A stretch of DNA of 62,301 bases from Parasulfuritortus sp049322515 (GCA_049322515.1 JBMOQW010000021.1:1-62301); one strand, 5' to 3'. Positions 1 through 9,303 are shown, numbered from the stretch's first letter. Notes: generated by a model from the sequence alone, not told the origin. A program made the numbers and translations.

Positions 1-847
1 GGCCGAGTTCGGGCTTCAATGAGGCCGGGGCCGAGGCCCCGGAAACACAATGGCATTGCTCGTTAGCGTTGCGCCCGCCGAAGCGCTTCAATGAGGCCGG
101 GGCCGAGGCCCCGGAAACACCATCCGCCTGCACGCCCGCCAGGATGTACTCCAGATGCTTCAATGAGGCCGGGGCCGAGGCCCCGGAAACACCCATCACG
201 GAGTCTAGCAGATGAAACATCAATACGTCGCTTCAATGAGGCCGGGGCCGAGGCCCCGGAAACACGCGCGGCACCACGGTTATCAGGTTCGGCGACCACT
301 ACCGCTTCAATGAGGCCGGGGCCGAGGCCCCGGAAACACACCCAACTCGCCGGACACCGACCGCCCATCTTTTTTCGCTTCAATGAGGCCGGGGCCGAGG
401 CCCCGGAAACACGTGAGCTTGGCGCCAGCGGGGTATTCCCGGCCGGCATGCTTCAATGAGGCCGGGGCCGAGGCCCCGGAAACACTCGGACGCCTGCGCG
501 CCGCCCTGGAGGATGCCAGGGCGCTTCAATGAGGCCGGGGCCGAGGCCCCGGAAACACCAGTAGTTGTTGCAGCGCTTGTCTCCAGGGTGGCAGTGCTTC
601 AATGAGGCCGGGGCCGAGGCCCCGGAAACACCCGCCTGCTGGCCATGATGACGCCTATCAACCTGGAGCTTCAATGAGGCCGGGGCCGAGGCCCCGGAAA
701 CACCAGACGATTGACTGGGCTGCGGCGGCGAGCCGGGCAGCTTCAATGAGGCCGGGGCCGAGGCCCCGGAAACACGGTGACGCACTGCACGGTGTTGAGG
801 CGGGTTGTCGTGCTTCAATGAGGCCGGGGCCGAGGCCCCGGAAACAC
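1..847 (-). CRISPR. CRISPR array, type I-G, at least 12 repeats
   Basis: Twelve 36-bp repeats that look identical start at 13, 85, 157, 230, 304, 377, 450, 523, 596, 668, 740 and 812. They are separated by 11 spacers of 36-38 bp; bases 1-12 are the end of another spacer, so the array continues beyond the left edge. Read on the minus strand the repeat begins GTGTTTCC, has a GC-only hairpin (CCGGGGCC, TC, GGCCCCGG) and ends CATTGAAGC, a typical 3' handle. This orientation puts the leader at 848 onward, next to cas2, so the repeat at 812-847 is leader-proximal and spacer 776-811 the most recent. No degenerate terminal repeat is visible. Confidence 0.98.
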
Positions 848-1045
848 AGCGCCCATTTAATCGGGCCTGTAGCTTGAAGTCTGAGGGGTGTTTTCGAGCA
901 CTGCAAGTTGCAAGCGTCGTATCGCCGCTCCGAGGCGAAATGATCTGCCCGTCATAACTGCTATCTCCATATTTTTAAAGATCAATTTTCAGTGCGAGCG
1001 CTTATTGGGGTCCGAAATGGCACCACACCGCTCGCGCTTGCGCGG
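848..1045 (-). promoter_or_regulatory. CRISPR leader region
   Basis: This 198-bp non-coding stretch lies between the cas2 stop codon and the first repeat, where the leader with array promoter and integration signals is expected. It is more AT-rich than its surroundings around 970-995 (TTAAAAATATGG on the minus strand). I could not pick a convincing -35/-10 pair, so the leader assignment rests on position and repeat orientation. Confidence 0.7.
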
Positions 1046-1333
1046 CTAAAAAATCATGGCCTCGCGTGTTACCGCGGTGAAGTGCTTGCCCAGGCTGGTG
1101 ATATGCGGCTTCACTCCGTCTGCTGGCCCGAGATCGAGGACCAGCACGTGGTCTTGCTGGTGGTGAATGACATCTTTCAATTCCGCTTGTAGTTGGATTG
1201 CCCGCGTCCGGTCCAGCCGGCATTGGAATACCGATAGCTGAAGCCATTCGCCGTAGCCGTTCATGATCTTGAACACGCGTCGCCAACGCTTGTCGTCGGC
1301 GATGTCATAGGTGATGACATAGAGGTGTTCCAT
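1046..1333 (-). CDS. cas2: CRISPR-associated endonuclease Cas2
   Basis: A 95-residue protein of normal Cas2 length beginning MEHLYVITYDIADDKRWRRV, with the ferredoxin-like first strand and the conserved Asp (YDI) of the Cas2 family. Cas2 dimers bridge two Cas1 dimers in the spacer-integration complex. The start codon lies 2 nt after the cas4-cas1 stop, so the two are translationally linked and form the adaptation module. The longer upstream reading frame is a shadow of cas1 and was discarded. It is the last gene before the leader. Confidence 0.96.
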   Translation of the reverse strand: MEHLYVITYDIADDKRWRRVFKIMNGYGEWLQLSVFQCRLDRTRAIQLQAELKDVIHHQQDHVLVLDLGPADGVKPHITSLGKHFTAVTREAMIF

Positions 1334-1335
1334 GC

Positions 1336-3093
1336 TTACCTCGTCACGAAGTTGGGGTAGTCCGGCGTTTCGCCGGCCAGGTGGCGGGCGAGCAGACGGC
1401 CTTGCACTTCGAACAGGCGTCGGTATGACAGCCGATAGCCGAACAATGGGTGGGTGACTTCCTGACCCATGCGTCGTTCGAAGGCGGCGATGAAGCGTTT
1501 GCGGCCGCTCTCCGAGAGGTTGCAGGCACCCGCCGCGCGGACGAAGTCGGTACCGCGCACTTCGCCGTTGTTGATGGCCATCAGCACGGCGGAATCGGCC
1601 ACCAAGGGGCGGAAGGGTTCCATCATGTCGAGCGCCAGGGCGGGGCGGCCAAAGCGGGGTTGGTGGAAGAAGCCGCGATAGGGATCGAGCCCGACGGCGG
1701 CGAGCGCGATATGCCATTCCTTGGTGAGCATGGCGTAGGCGAAGGAGAGCAGGGCGTTGACCGGGTCCTTGGGTGGGCGGCGGTTGCGGCCCATGAAGTC
1801 GAAGCTCAGGCTTGGGTCGTCGTCGTGTTTGATCAAGTTGGCAAAGTGCTGGAAATAGCGCTTGGCGGCGAGACCTTCGATGCCCAGCAGTTCTTCTAGG
1901 GAGGCCGCGCGGCCGGCATGAGCGATATCGTCCTTCAATGCGCGTAGTAAGTCGTCCGGTGCACCGGATGGTTTGTCGACTGGTCTGGCTGCGGTTTCAA
2001 AGGGCTCATTGTCGTCATCCTCGAATTCGCCGCGCCAGTTGCGCCGCATCAGGGTGCGGCAATTGGCGATCTTGGCGGCCACCCAGCCTTGGGCCAGACG
2101 CAAACAAACATGCGGATCGAAACTGGCGCGGTATTGGTGGATACGGGTTTCCACGTTGCGGTGGCCCAGGCCCACGGTGTGGCCGACAAACCAGCCGCCG
2201 TAGGTGTGGAAGGACACCGGAATCTCCCGACGCATCAGTTCGTGCAGCAAGGGCGTGGACAGGCCGGACGAGCCGAACAACACCACTTGCGACACTTCGC
2301 GCAGACGGGCATCGCCGACCTTTTGTTTTTCTACCTCGATGACGATGCGTTCTTCGTCCTTGCGCAGCCAGGCGCGGGGCGACTGCACATAAAGCGGGGC
2401 GGCGTATTCTTCCTTGGCCGCCAGGGGCCGGGGCATGACCGGCGCGGCGTTGAGGAAACGCACTTCGTCCGGCAAACAGATACCCACCAGCGAGCAACGC
2501 GGGCATTTGGCGCTGTCTTCCAGCGGCGGCGGGATATGGCCGGCGTAGGCCACGCCGCGCAGGCCGTGGATGCTGGCCAGGGTCTGGTCGATGAGTATCT
2601 CGTCGAACAACACGCGGACGCGCTCGCGGGATTCGACGAAATAGAGCACACCCGAATCGCACTCGAAGCCGTGTTCACGCAACAGCAGCCCTTGGGCGCA
2701 GAGCTGCACGCGCTCCGGATCGTAGGCGCCCTTTTCGACATGGGGGCGTTTGCCGCGCTTGTAGTCCACCGGCGAAACGTAGGTGCCTTCGCCCTCCACC
2801 AAATCCAGCTTGGCGGTGATGCCCAGCGCCAGTGACGACAGGGTCACCGAACGGGCGTGGACACGTTCGCCTTCTTCAGGCGCCTCCGGCAGATTGCCGC
2901 CACCGGCATCGACCGTTTTGTGTTTGATCCGGCCTTCGACTGTGTCGGCCGAGTCTGCCCATTCCGCCTGCACCCACATCAAGTAGGCGAGGCGGGGGCA
3001 ATAGACGTATTCGTTGACCATGCGCACCGGGATCAGCGGTGCCTCGGGGGAAACCTCGGGAAAGGCAAGCGGGAGTTCGCGCTGGTCGGGCAT
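1336..3093 (-). CDS. cas4-cas1: Cas4-Cas1 fusion, spacer acquisition protein
   Basis: A 585-residue fusion. The N-terminal Cas4 part (about 1-210) has Cys32, the VDYK nuclease motif (Asp110, Lys112) and a cysteine group at 197, 200 and 206 for an Fe-S cluster. The Cas1 part (about 232-585) has the metal site Glu406, His477 and Glu492 (HQPRFGRPALALDMMEPF). Cas4 selects and trims PAM-containing prespacers and Cas1 integrates them with Cas2. This fusion is characteristic of type I-G loci such as that of Geobacter sulfurreducens. It is read divergently from the MazEF-type pair, with an 88-bp gap containing that pair's promoter. Confidence 0.96.
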   Translation of the reverse strand: MPDQRELPLAFPEVSPEAPLIPVRMVNEYVYCPRLAYLMWVQAEWADSADTVEGRIKHKTVDAGGGNLPEAPEEGERVHARSVTLSSLALGITAKLDLVEGEGTYVSPVDYKRGKRPHVEKGAYDPERVQLCAQGLLLREHGFECDSGVLYFVESRERVRVLFDEILIDQTLASIHGLRGVAYAGHIPPPLEDSAKCPRCSLVGICLPDEVRFLNAAPVMPRPLAAKEEYAAPLYVQSPRAWLRKDEERIVIEVEKQKVGDARLREVSQVVLFGSSGLSTPLLHELMRREIPVSFHTYGGWFVGHTVGLGHRNVETRIHQYRASFDPHVCLRLAQGWVAAKIANCRTLMRRNWRGEFEDDDNEPFETAARPVDKPSGAPDDLLRALKDDIAHAGRAASLEELLGIEGLAAKRYFQHFANLIKHDDDPSLSFDFMGRNRRPPKDPVNALLSFAYAMLTKEWHIALAAVGLDPYRGFFHQPRFGRPALALDMMEPFRPLVADSAVLMAINNGEVRGTDFVRAAGACNLSESGRKRFIAAFERRMGQEVTHPLFGYRLSYRRLFEVQGRLLARHLAGETPDYPNFVTR

Positions 3094-3120
3094 GATGGAT
3101 CAAGCGCCCAGATTGCGAAC

Positions 3121-3186
3121 TTGTCCGTATGTCGTCATGTCACTATGATTGAAATACAAAACGAGATACGGAGTGTGCGACATGAC
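3121..3186 (+). promoter_or_regulatory. Promoter and inverted repeats before the MazEF-type pair
   Basis: A sigma-70-like promoter is visible: TTGTCC at 3121-3126, 17 bp, then TATGAT at 3144-3149. Two perfect inverted repeats overlap it: CCGTAT (3125-3130) with ATACGG (3166-3171), and GTCATGTC (3134-3141) with GACATGAC (3179-3186). The second includes the antitoxin start codon. They are plausible operators for an autoregulating antitoxin. Because the region also precedes cas4-cas1 on the other strand, binding here could affect both units; that is inference. Confidence 0.6.
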
Positions 3187-3484
3187 AGCCATCAGCCTGC
3201 GATTGCCCGACGAAATCGAAGCCCGATTGACCCAGGAAGCGGGCCTTGAAGGACGCCCCCGTTCAGAAATTGCCCGTGCGGCGATCGTCGAATACCTGGA
3301 GCGGCGCGAGAAGGAACGCTTCATGGCGGAACTGGTGGAAGAAGCGCGGCGTGCGTATGCCATACCGGCCATTCGCGAAGAAGCGCTGGAAATCGCCAAT
3401 GACACCGTGGACGACGGGCTCGACCAAGTCATCGAGGATGAACGCGCGGCAGGCATCGATCCTGGCGAAAAGTGGTGGCGCTGA
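3182..3484 (+). CDS. Antitoxin of MazEF/PemIK-type module (RHH)
   Basis: A 100-residue protein opening MTAISLRLPDEIEARLTQEA, a ribbon-helix-helix beta strand and first helix, followed by an acidic C-terminal tail (VDDGLDQVIEDERAAG) likely to bind the toxin. It should neutralise the downstream MazF-like RNase and repress its own promoter. The ATG at 3182 was chosen over one 33 bases upstream because GGAG lies about 8 bases before it and because the RHH strand begins there. Its stop overlaps the toxin start by one base. It lies on the strand opposite to all cas genes. Confidence 0.88.
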   Translation: MTAISLRLPDEIEARLTQEAGLEGRPRSEIARAAIVEYLERREKERFMAELVEEARRAYAIPAIREEALEIANDTVDDGLDQVIEDERAAGIDPGEKWWR

Positions 3485-3825
3485 TGAAACGCGGCGAAAT
3501 CTGGGTAGGCAACCTCAACCCCTCGCGCGGGCGCGAAATCGGCAAGGTGCGTCCAGTGCTGATCATGCAAGCGGACGAACTGACGCAAACCGGCACCCCG
3601 ATGATTGTGGTTTTGCCCCTCACCACGCAGACTTATCCCGGTTTCAAGCGCTGGCGCATCAGTCTGCCCGCGCGGGAACGCTTGTTGAAACCCTGCCAGG
3701 TCATCACCGACCAGCCCCGAGCACTCGACCGCGACCGCTTCGGCGAAGGGCCGCTTGCCACACTCACCGCCGATGAGATGGCAGCGGTGGAGAAAAGCTT
3801 GCGGGGGGTGATGGGGATGTTGTGA
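3484..3825 (+). CDS. MazF/PemK-type endoribonuclease toxin
   Basis: A 113-residue protein with the MazF/PemK hallmarks: RGEIWVGNLNPSRGREIGK at the N-terminus, then KVRPVLIMQ and a core strand MIVVLPLTT. The family cleaves mRNA at short single-stranded sequences. Translation is coupled to the antitoxin through TGATG, where the antitoxin stop and toxin start share one base. The stop lies only 10 bp from the end of convergent cas8, so the module is packed into the cas locus without spare DNA. The target sequence cannot be read from the gene. Confidence 0.92.
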   Translation: MKRGEIWVGNLNPSRGREIGKVRPVLIMQADELTQTGTPMIVVLPLTTQTYPGFKRWRISLPARERLLKPCQVITDQPRALDRDRFGEGPLATLTADEMAAVEKSLRGVMGML

Positions 3826-3835
3826 CATGGTGGGA

Positions 3836-4759
3836 TTAGGCGGGTAGTGCTGGGGTGAAATTCCGATATTTGCCTTGTGTGATGCGTTGGCTGCGATAGA
3901 CCTCCGCGATGCCCATGGCGGTTAAGGTTTGCCTGTCCGGCGCATCCTTTTGCAGTTCAGGCAACGTCATCAGCGACCGCACCACATCCAGAATGGCGGG
4001 GTCGGTCCAGATGGGCCAGGTCCAGATAACGCCTCGGCCTTTGCGCTGGGTGAAGCCGGTGGTTTCCAGACGTTGACCGACCGGTGCCGTGGGCAGTAGT
4101 GGCAGGGCTTCGATGGCGAGCCGGTTGGCGCCTCTCACCGTTTTGGCTGGATCGCCGGAAGGTTGCAGCCAGCGCAGGGCATAGCGCCGGTCGTCGCTGG
4201 GATCCCAACGCATGCTGGGGCCGGGGTCGGTGTAGCGCCATGCTTCGAACAAGGCACGGCGCAAATGCTCGGCTTCGGTTTCTCCGGCCAGCTCACGCAT
4301 AAAGCCCAGAAAGTGCTGATGCCCCGCGCCGCTCATGGTTCTGAAGGCGGTATCGGCTATTTGGCCGGTCTTTTTTCCATTGGCTTCCGACTGGACGATT
4401 TCCGAACCGAATGCGGCAAGGAAATCGGCATGGCGTCGGTCGCCCGCCACCGCATCGGCGACCGCTGACGTGGCGGCGATTTTGTACGCCGGGCAAGGCA
4501 CGGTCAGGTCGTCCGCCAAGGTGAAGGCGGTTTGGCCAGATTTGTCCCGCAGCGATAACGCCAGCGCCGTCAGCCACGCGTCGCGATCGAGTTCGCCATC
4601 CAGGCGGAGATAGGGGCGCCATCCTCCCGTTGCATTGGTCCAGTTCAGGCGCGCATTACGCTCCGGCCAGATCAGGGCAGTTGTTCTCAAGGCGCCCAGC
4701 GCGGCCAGATAGGCCAACGGGTTGGCGCCATCTAGACCTTCGAATAGAAACTCAGCCAC
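3836..4759 (-). CDS. csb3: Type I-G Cas8-like subunit (GSU0052/Csb3 family)
   Basis: A 307-residue protein beginning VAEFLFEGLDGANPLAYLAA, the N-terminus expected for the short Cas8-like subunit of type I-G Cascade. This subunit is thought to help PAM recognition and complex assembly. The GTG start at 4759 is supported by GGAGGTGG about 5 bases upstream and by an 8-bp overlap with the cas3 stop; the longer frame upstream is a shadow of cas3. Family naming differs between schemes (csb3, cas8u2, cas8c-like). It is the last gene of the interference operon and converges on the MazF-type toxin. Confidence 0.85.
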   Translation of the reverse strand: MAEFLFEGLDGANPLAYLAALGALRTTALIWPERNARLNWTNATGGWRPYLRLDGELDRDAWLTALALSLRDKSGQTAFTLADDLTVPCPAYKIAATSAVADAVAGDRRHADFLAAFGSEIVQSEANGKKTGQIADTAFRTMSGAGHQHFLGFMRELAGETEAEHLRRALFEAWRYTDPGPSMRWDPSDDRRYALRWLQPSGDPAKTVRGANRLAIEALPLLPTAPVGQRLETTGFTQRKGRGVIWTWPIWTDPAILDVVRSLMTLPELQKDAPDRQTLTAMGIAEVYRSQRITQGKYRNFTPALPA

Positions 4760-7715
4760 GATCCACCTCCATTTTGTTCTCTTCCAACGCGCTGCGCCGG
4801 TGGTCCGCCAGCCGGAGCAGGGTTTCCAGCCAGGCCAGTCCCCACCAGCCGTAGCGCCGGGTGAGACGCCAGTAGCGCTCGGCGGGGCCGGCGTCGAGGC
4901 GTTGCAGTCCGGTGGCGCTGGAAGCCGTGTAATGCTTGCCGGCAAAGTCCACGTCGACCGTTATCGGGTTTTCATCGACGACCACCGGCGCGAACGGACG
5001 GCAATGGCCGTGGTGGCTTTCGACCAGATGAAGCAGCAGATCGCGCGGCGCGCCTTCCTCCGGCAAGGCCTCGGGCGCCGACTCCAAGAGGCGCACGGAA
5101 AGCAATTCATGGCGACCGCCTTCCGGGTAGCCGGCGCGTATTCTGGCCTTGAAGCTTTCCTCGCGGCTCTGGGCCATGAGTTCGGATTTCGCCAACAAAG
5201 GGCCGCGCGCCCAGGGATTGCCGCATTTCAACCAAGCCTGAAAGCGCGGGTCGGCCTTGCCCAGGTCGTGGCCGCGTCCGGCCGCTTCGAGTATTTCCAA
5301 CAGTTCGTCGGGCAGGCCACAAAGCCGGGCATGCCGGGCGGCGAACTCGGCCACGCCGTCGAGGTGGCAGGTTTCGTCGCCCATGGCTTCCAGCAGCAGC
5401 GAGCGGAAGTTGCCTGAGGAGGCTACGTCGTCTTCGTCGCTGAATTGGGCAACTTCATGTTCTGAAAGCTGGGGCTTTCGTCTGCTGCTCAAGACCAATC
5501 CCTGCGTCGGATGCTGTTCAATGCCCTTGGCGAGCTTCTTGTCGCCGGCCAATGTCGTTGCGACGTTCTTCAGCCAGTCCCAGCGTGGGTCAGTCAGGTT
5601 GGCGGCATAATCGGTCAGGGCCGATTGCAAGTTCTGCACGAGGCCGTCTGGGTCGTCGTCTAGGCAGACTTCCCCTGATTCGACCAAGGCGATCAGGCGG
5701 GTACGCGCTTCGTTATCAGGCCATTGTTTCAGGATGGCGGGGTGCAGCCGTAGCATGGCCTTGCCGCGCATCATGGCCTGGGCGCGGTCGCCCCAGTCCG
5801 GCACCGGCGCGTCACCCAGGGTGGCGAGCTTTTCCCAGCCTTGCTGGCTGGCCGGGATGACCAGCACATCGCCGGGGCGCAGATCGGCGACGTCCCGAAT
5901 AGGCTTGATATCGTCGCGTCCGCGCCAGCGGATAACCCGTTTCACGACGGTTGCCCGGTCATCCCTGGACGGTTCGATTTCGTCGGCAACGCCTTCCACG
6001 TCGGCACCGGACTGGCTGGCCGCGTCCGTCAGCCAGCGGCGCATCTGGCCGATGGGCACCGACAGGCATTCCGGCGTGGCCGGCGGACAGAGATCGATGG
6101 CGTCACGCCAGGCGTCCTCGTTTCCAGTCAGGTCGGCCCGCCAACAGACCTGCACGTCCGCCGGCCCGCTTTTGGGTCCATGCAGGAACAGGGCGACATC
6201 GGGCGACGGCCAGGGTTCGGGCGCGGTCTGCGCCAGGGCGTCGACATGGGCCGGCAGCATCACCGGGGCATGGACGCTGGGGGTATTGAGTTCGGTCAGT
6301 CGCGCGCCATCCGGCAATCGCGGTGTCAGTTCAGCGATGCCGAAGCCGATGCTGTCTTTGTCGGCGTGCTGCTTGAGCCACCGCCAAGTGTTCGCCAGGG
6401 CGGCGCCATAGACGGGGTCGTCTTCACTTTTTTCGGCCTGATCGGCACGAACCACGATGGCCGCTTGGGCATGGATATCGCGGCCCATGCGGTTGAGTCG
6501 GCCGAAACGCTGGCGTAGCGCATCCAGACTGGCGCATTCCGTCACCAGCAGGTCGAAATCCAGATTGGCACCGACTTCCAGGGTCTGGGTGGTGACGACG
6601 AAATGGGGCCGGTCGAGCCGACGGGTGGGGGATTGCTCGACCGAGAGCGCGGCCAGATCACCGCCGACGGTGTCGTCCTTGTCGATGGGGCGCATCCGGC
6701 CGGTGAGCAGGGTGATCGTGGCCACTTCCTTGGCGAGCAGACCGTAGGCGCGGCGGGCGGTGTCCACCCGATTGCAGAACAGCGCGACGGCGGGTTTGCC
6801 TTCGTTGTCCTGTTTCCATTGCGCCACCAGTTTAAGTGCTTGTTTAACCAGCTTCTTGGCCAGTTCATCTTTGGCAATGTCCTCGTTCTTGCCTTTTGCT
6901 TTGTCGGCGACGACGAGCGCAGCGGGCTTACTGGCCTGCTGGCGTCGGCCGAGGGGGTGCGCCGGGTTGCGGCCTTCATCGGATTCGTCGCGAAAAACGT
7001 CCGCCACCGCCGGCGGCGTGGCGCTCATCACCGCGACGTGGAAGGGCGACGGCAACGGTGCCTCGGCCCAGGCCCGGTAGCGTTTGACGGCTTGCAGAGT
7101 TTCCAGGAAAGGTTGGGCGCAATGGGCCTCGTCAAGCAGGATCAGGCTGTCGTTACCAACCAGCCCGGCATGGACCGGCCACATGCCCGGGGCGGGGCCG
7201 TAGGCGCGGAAAAGCAAGCGGGAGCCGATCTGGTCAACGGTGCTGGCGACGATCATGGGCTGGGTGGGTGACTTGGCCCAAACTTCTGATCGCACTATGC
7301 CGCCGCGCAATTGATATGCCGCCAGCGGGGTTTCGCTGCCGGCCAGCCCGCGCAAACGGTCGGCAACGGTCTTGACGATGCCGTCATGGGCTAGCTGTAG
7401 GCGCATAGCCAGACATTGGGCGCGCTCGAAGGCCTCATCAACGATCACCCGCCGGTCGACGACGAAGAAGATGCGTCTGGGCGCGGTGATGGGTTGCCCC
7501 GCACCCAGTCGCCCCGATTGTGCCGCCAGGGCATAGACGGCGATGTCCATGCAAGCCGTTTTACCCGCTGCCGTGGCCAGGGCGATGGCTTCCGGCCAGG
7601 GCGAGTCCGTGTTTTCGATCACCCGTCGGGCCAGTTCACGTTGCCAGGCGAATGGCGGTGTGCCCCACACTGTCTGGAAGAACGCCGTGAAACCCTCTGC
7701 ATCAAGTTCATGCAT
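4752..7715 (-). CDS. cas3: Cas3 helicase-nuclease with C-terminal HD domain
   Basis: A 987-residue protein. The superfamily 2 helicase comes first: Walker A ATAAGKT at 47-53, LLDEAH at 193-198, SATPP at 231-235 and a QRFGRLNR motif VI. The HD nuclease follows at the C-terminus: GHDLGKADPRF near 815-825, a histidine near 869, and ESHHGH near 899-904. That is the reverse of most Cas3 proteins and matches the type I-G (GSU0051) arrangement. It unwinds and degrades the target strand after Cascade binding. The ATG at 7715 overlaps the csb2 end and follows GGGGAAG. Confidence 0.95.
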   Translation of the reverse strand: MHELDAEGFTAFFQTVWGTPPFAWQRELARRVIENTDSPWPEAIALATAAGKTACMDIAVYALAAQSGRLGAGQPITAPRRIFFVVDRRVIVDEAFERAQCLAMRLQLAHDGIVKTVADRLRGLAGSETPLAAYQLRGGIVRSEVWAKSPTQPMIVASTVDQIGSRLLFRAYGPAPGMWPVHAGLVGNDSLILLDEAHCAQPFLETLQAVKRYRAWAEAPLPSPFHVAVMSATPPAVADVFRDESDEGRNPAHPLGRRQQASKPAALVVADKAKGKNEDIAKDELAKKLVKQALKLVAQWKQDNEGKPAVALFCNRVDTARRAYGLLAKEVATITLLTGRMRPIDKDDTVGGDLAALSVEQSPTRRLDRPHFVVTTQTLEVGANLDFDLLVTECASLDALRQRFGRLNRMGRDIHAQAAIVVRADQAEKSEDDPVYGAALANTWRWLKQHADKDSIGFGIAELTPRLPDGARLTELNTPSVHAPVMLPAHVDALAQTAPEPWPSPDVALFLHGPKSGPADVQVCWRADLTGNEDAWRDAIDLCPPATPECLSVPIGQMRRWLTDAASQSGADVEGVADEIEPSRDDRATVVKRVIRWRGRDDIKPIRDVADLRPGDVLVIPASQQGWEKLATLGDAPVPDWGDRAQAMMRGKAMLRLHPAILKQWPDNEARTRLIALVESGEVCLDDDPDGLVQNLQSALTDYAANLTDPRWDWLKNVATTLAGDKKLAKGIEQHPTQGLVLSSRRKPQLSEHEVAQFSDEDDVASSGNFRSLLLEAMGDETCHLDGVAEFAARHARLCGLPDELLEILEAAGRGHDLGKADPRFQAWLKCGNPWARGPLLAKSELMAQSREESFKARIRAGYPEGGRHELLSVRLLESAPEALPEEGAPRDLLLHLVESHHGHCRPFAPVVVDENPITVDVDFAGKHYTASSATGLQRLDAGPAERYWRLTRRYGWWGLAWLETLLRLADHRRSALEENKMEVDRG

Positions 7716-9303
7716 GGTCTTCCCCTCCCTGATGCAACGGGCGGCACAGTCCATAGCCTCGGAAACGCCCGGCACCGACCAGCACCGGTCCTTCGACGGC
7801 TTCGTCGAAAACGATTACGGCATGGGCATGGTGCAAGCGCCCACCGTCCCGCTTGCGTGTGATCCAGGGGAATTCGTTGCTCTTGGGTACGCCCTCGATC
7901 AGCGACACCGGATGCAGCAACACCTCCAGGGGGCGTGGCAGGCCAACACGCTCGCAGGCGATTTTGATCGAATCGGCAGCCTGCTCCCATTTGTCCGGGC
8001 CATCGAAATGCCGGTCCAGCACCACCGGAGTGACGCTGGCCCAGCGTTTTGCGGGCGTAGTCCAGGTTGCCAGACGCAGATTTTGCGGTGGCTGCTCCCG
8101 TGTTTCCAGTTCCGCGCCACATTCCAGCCATTGGCCGTCGAACAGCTTGAGCCGGCGCGGCAGACCGTCCGCGTCGCGCAGCCAGGGCTCAAGCACGCGC
8201 GCCGCTTCGGCAGGTTCGATCTCGCGCGGCAGGGCCAGCGCTATGCCCATGATTCGACCGTTGGCATGTTCGCTACCTACGAAGGGCAAGGGCAGGATGG
8301 CGATATGCGCTCGATGACTGGCACGACCGTCGGCGTCGTGGCCGGAGATCCATTCCGGGATGGGGTGCGGACAGGCTTTTAGCAATGCCCCACGCAGGGC
8401 TTCTGTGAGCTTAAGTGCGGCGGGTAGCGGCAGGCGCTTTCCGGACAGCGTCAAAACCAGCAGACGGGGGTCGAAAACGCCTCCAGCCGGCTTGGTTTCA
8501 ACGGCTGGGATGGGTGGGGCGTAGCCCTGCCAGAGACCCGGATCGGGTCGCAGGCTGACGGGCCTTCCCGTGGGAAACTCCGTTTTCATTCGCTCCTGGA
8601 GCATCTTCTTATCCTTCCCTTTGGCGTTTTTTATCTGCTCTTCCAGATCAGCAAAGGCAATGGCCTTGTCGCGGTTGCAGCGGGCTTCGAGGTAGGCCAG
8701 CCGTCCGGGTCCGAAAATGCGCAGCCGATGTGGCGCCACGCCGGAAACCGGCACCAGATTTGCGACGGGTGGAGCATCGTTCACCCATACTTGGACCAGC
8801 GACGCGGAATGGCCGATGGCACTGACCTTACGACAAATGGATTCGAGTGCCGCGAGATGGTTTTCGGGGTTGGATTCGTCCCAGATCAGATGTACGTCGG
8901 GATCGTGGGGAATGGCGACGGGGAACGCGCGGGGCTGTCGTGAGCGGAACTCGGGCAGTTGGCTCAAGCCAGCATCTTTCAATCCACCCAGGCTCGCTTT
9001 GTCATCAGCAGCCAGGTTCTGGATGGTTTTTGCGGTGGAAAGCCCAGGGTCGTTTACCGGCACGAAATGGGTGACAACCTGCCGTTGCGTGTGGCCTGTT
9101 GCCGAGAGCTTCGGCGCGCGCTGGCCTTCCAGCCAGCGCAAGGCCTCGCCCTCCGCCTTGTCTTGCCCGGTCTCGAACCAGGCGGCGGCCAATGCCATGA
9201 ACACCCGGTCCGGATGCGGCGGCCACTCCGCCCGCTCCTTTTTCGCTCCATCCGCCGCCGCCATCGCCCACCCCATCAGGTAGCGAATGCCGAGGCTGAA
9301 CAT
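7708..9303 (-). CDS. csb2: Csb2, Cas5-Cas6 fusion of type I-G Cascade
   Basis: A 531-residue protein of the GSU0054 family, the signature of this subtype, combining Cas5-like (crRNA 5' end binding) and Cas6-like (pre-crRNA cleavage) RAMP folds. It opens MFSLGIRYLMGWAMAA and ends with a glycine-rich RAMP loop, GAGRFRGYGLCRP. No separate cas6 exists in the window, consistent with this protein processing the hairpin repeats. The start overlaps the cas7 stop by one base (TGATG) and its end overlaps cas3 by 8 bp, so the genes are translationally coupled. Confidence 0.9.
   Translation of the reverse strand: MFSLGIRYLMGWAMAAADGAKKERAEWPPHPDRVFMALAAAWFETGQDKAEGEALRWLEGQRAPKLSATGHTQRQVVTHFVPVNDPGLSTAKTIQNLAADDKASLGGLKDAGLSQLPEFRSRQPRAFPVAIPHDPDVHLIWDESNPENHLAALESICRKVSAIGHSASLVQVWVNDAPPVANLVPVSGVAPHRLRIFGPGRLAYLEARCNRDKAIAFADLEEQIKNAKGKDKKMLQERMKTEFPTGRPVSLRPDPGLWQGYAPPIPAVETKPAGGVFDPRLLVLTLSGKRLPLPAALKLTEALRGALLKACPHPIPEWISGHDADGRASHRAHIAILPLPFVGSEHANGRIMGIALALPREIEPAEAARVLEPWLRDADGLPRRLKLFDGQWLECGAELETREQPPQNLRLATWTTPAKRWASVTPVVLDRHFDGPDKWEQAADSIKIACERVGLPRPLEVLLHPVSLIEGVPKSNEFPWITRKRDGGRLHHAHAVIVFDEAVEGPVLVGAGRFRGYGLCRPLHQGGEDHA

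Noticed and set aside
63..906. Four open frames across the CRISPR array on both strands
   Set aside because: They repeat the translated repeat (RGLGPGLIEA or MRPGPRPRKH) and have no start signals; they are artefacts of the 36-bp repeats.
3094..3181. ATTGAAA in the gap before the MazEF pair as a degenerate CRISPR repeat (CreTA-like guide)
   Set aside because: Only 7 bases resemble the repeat 3' end and the hairpin part is missing; the sequence is explained by the -10 region and inverted repeats.
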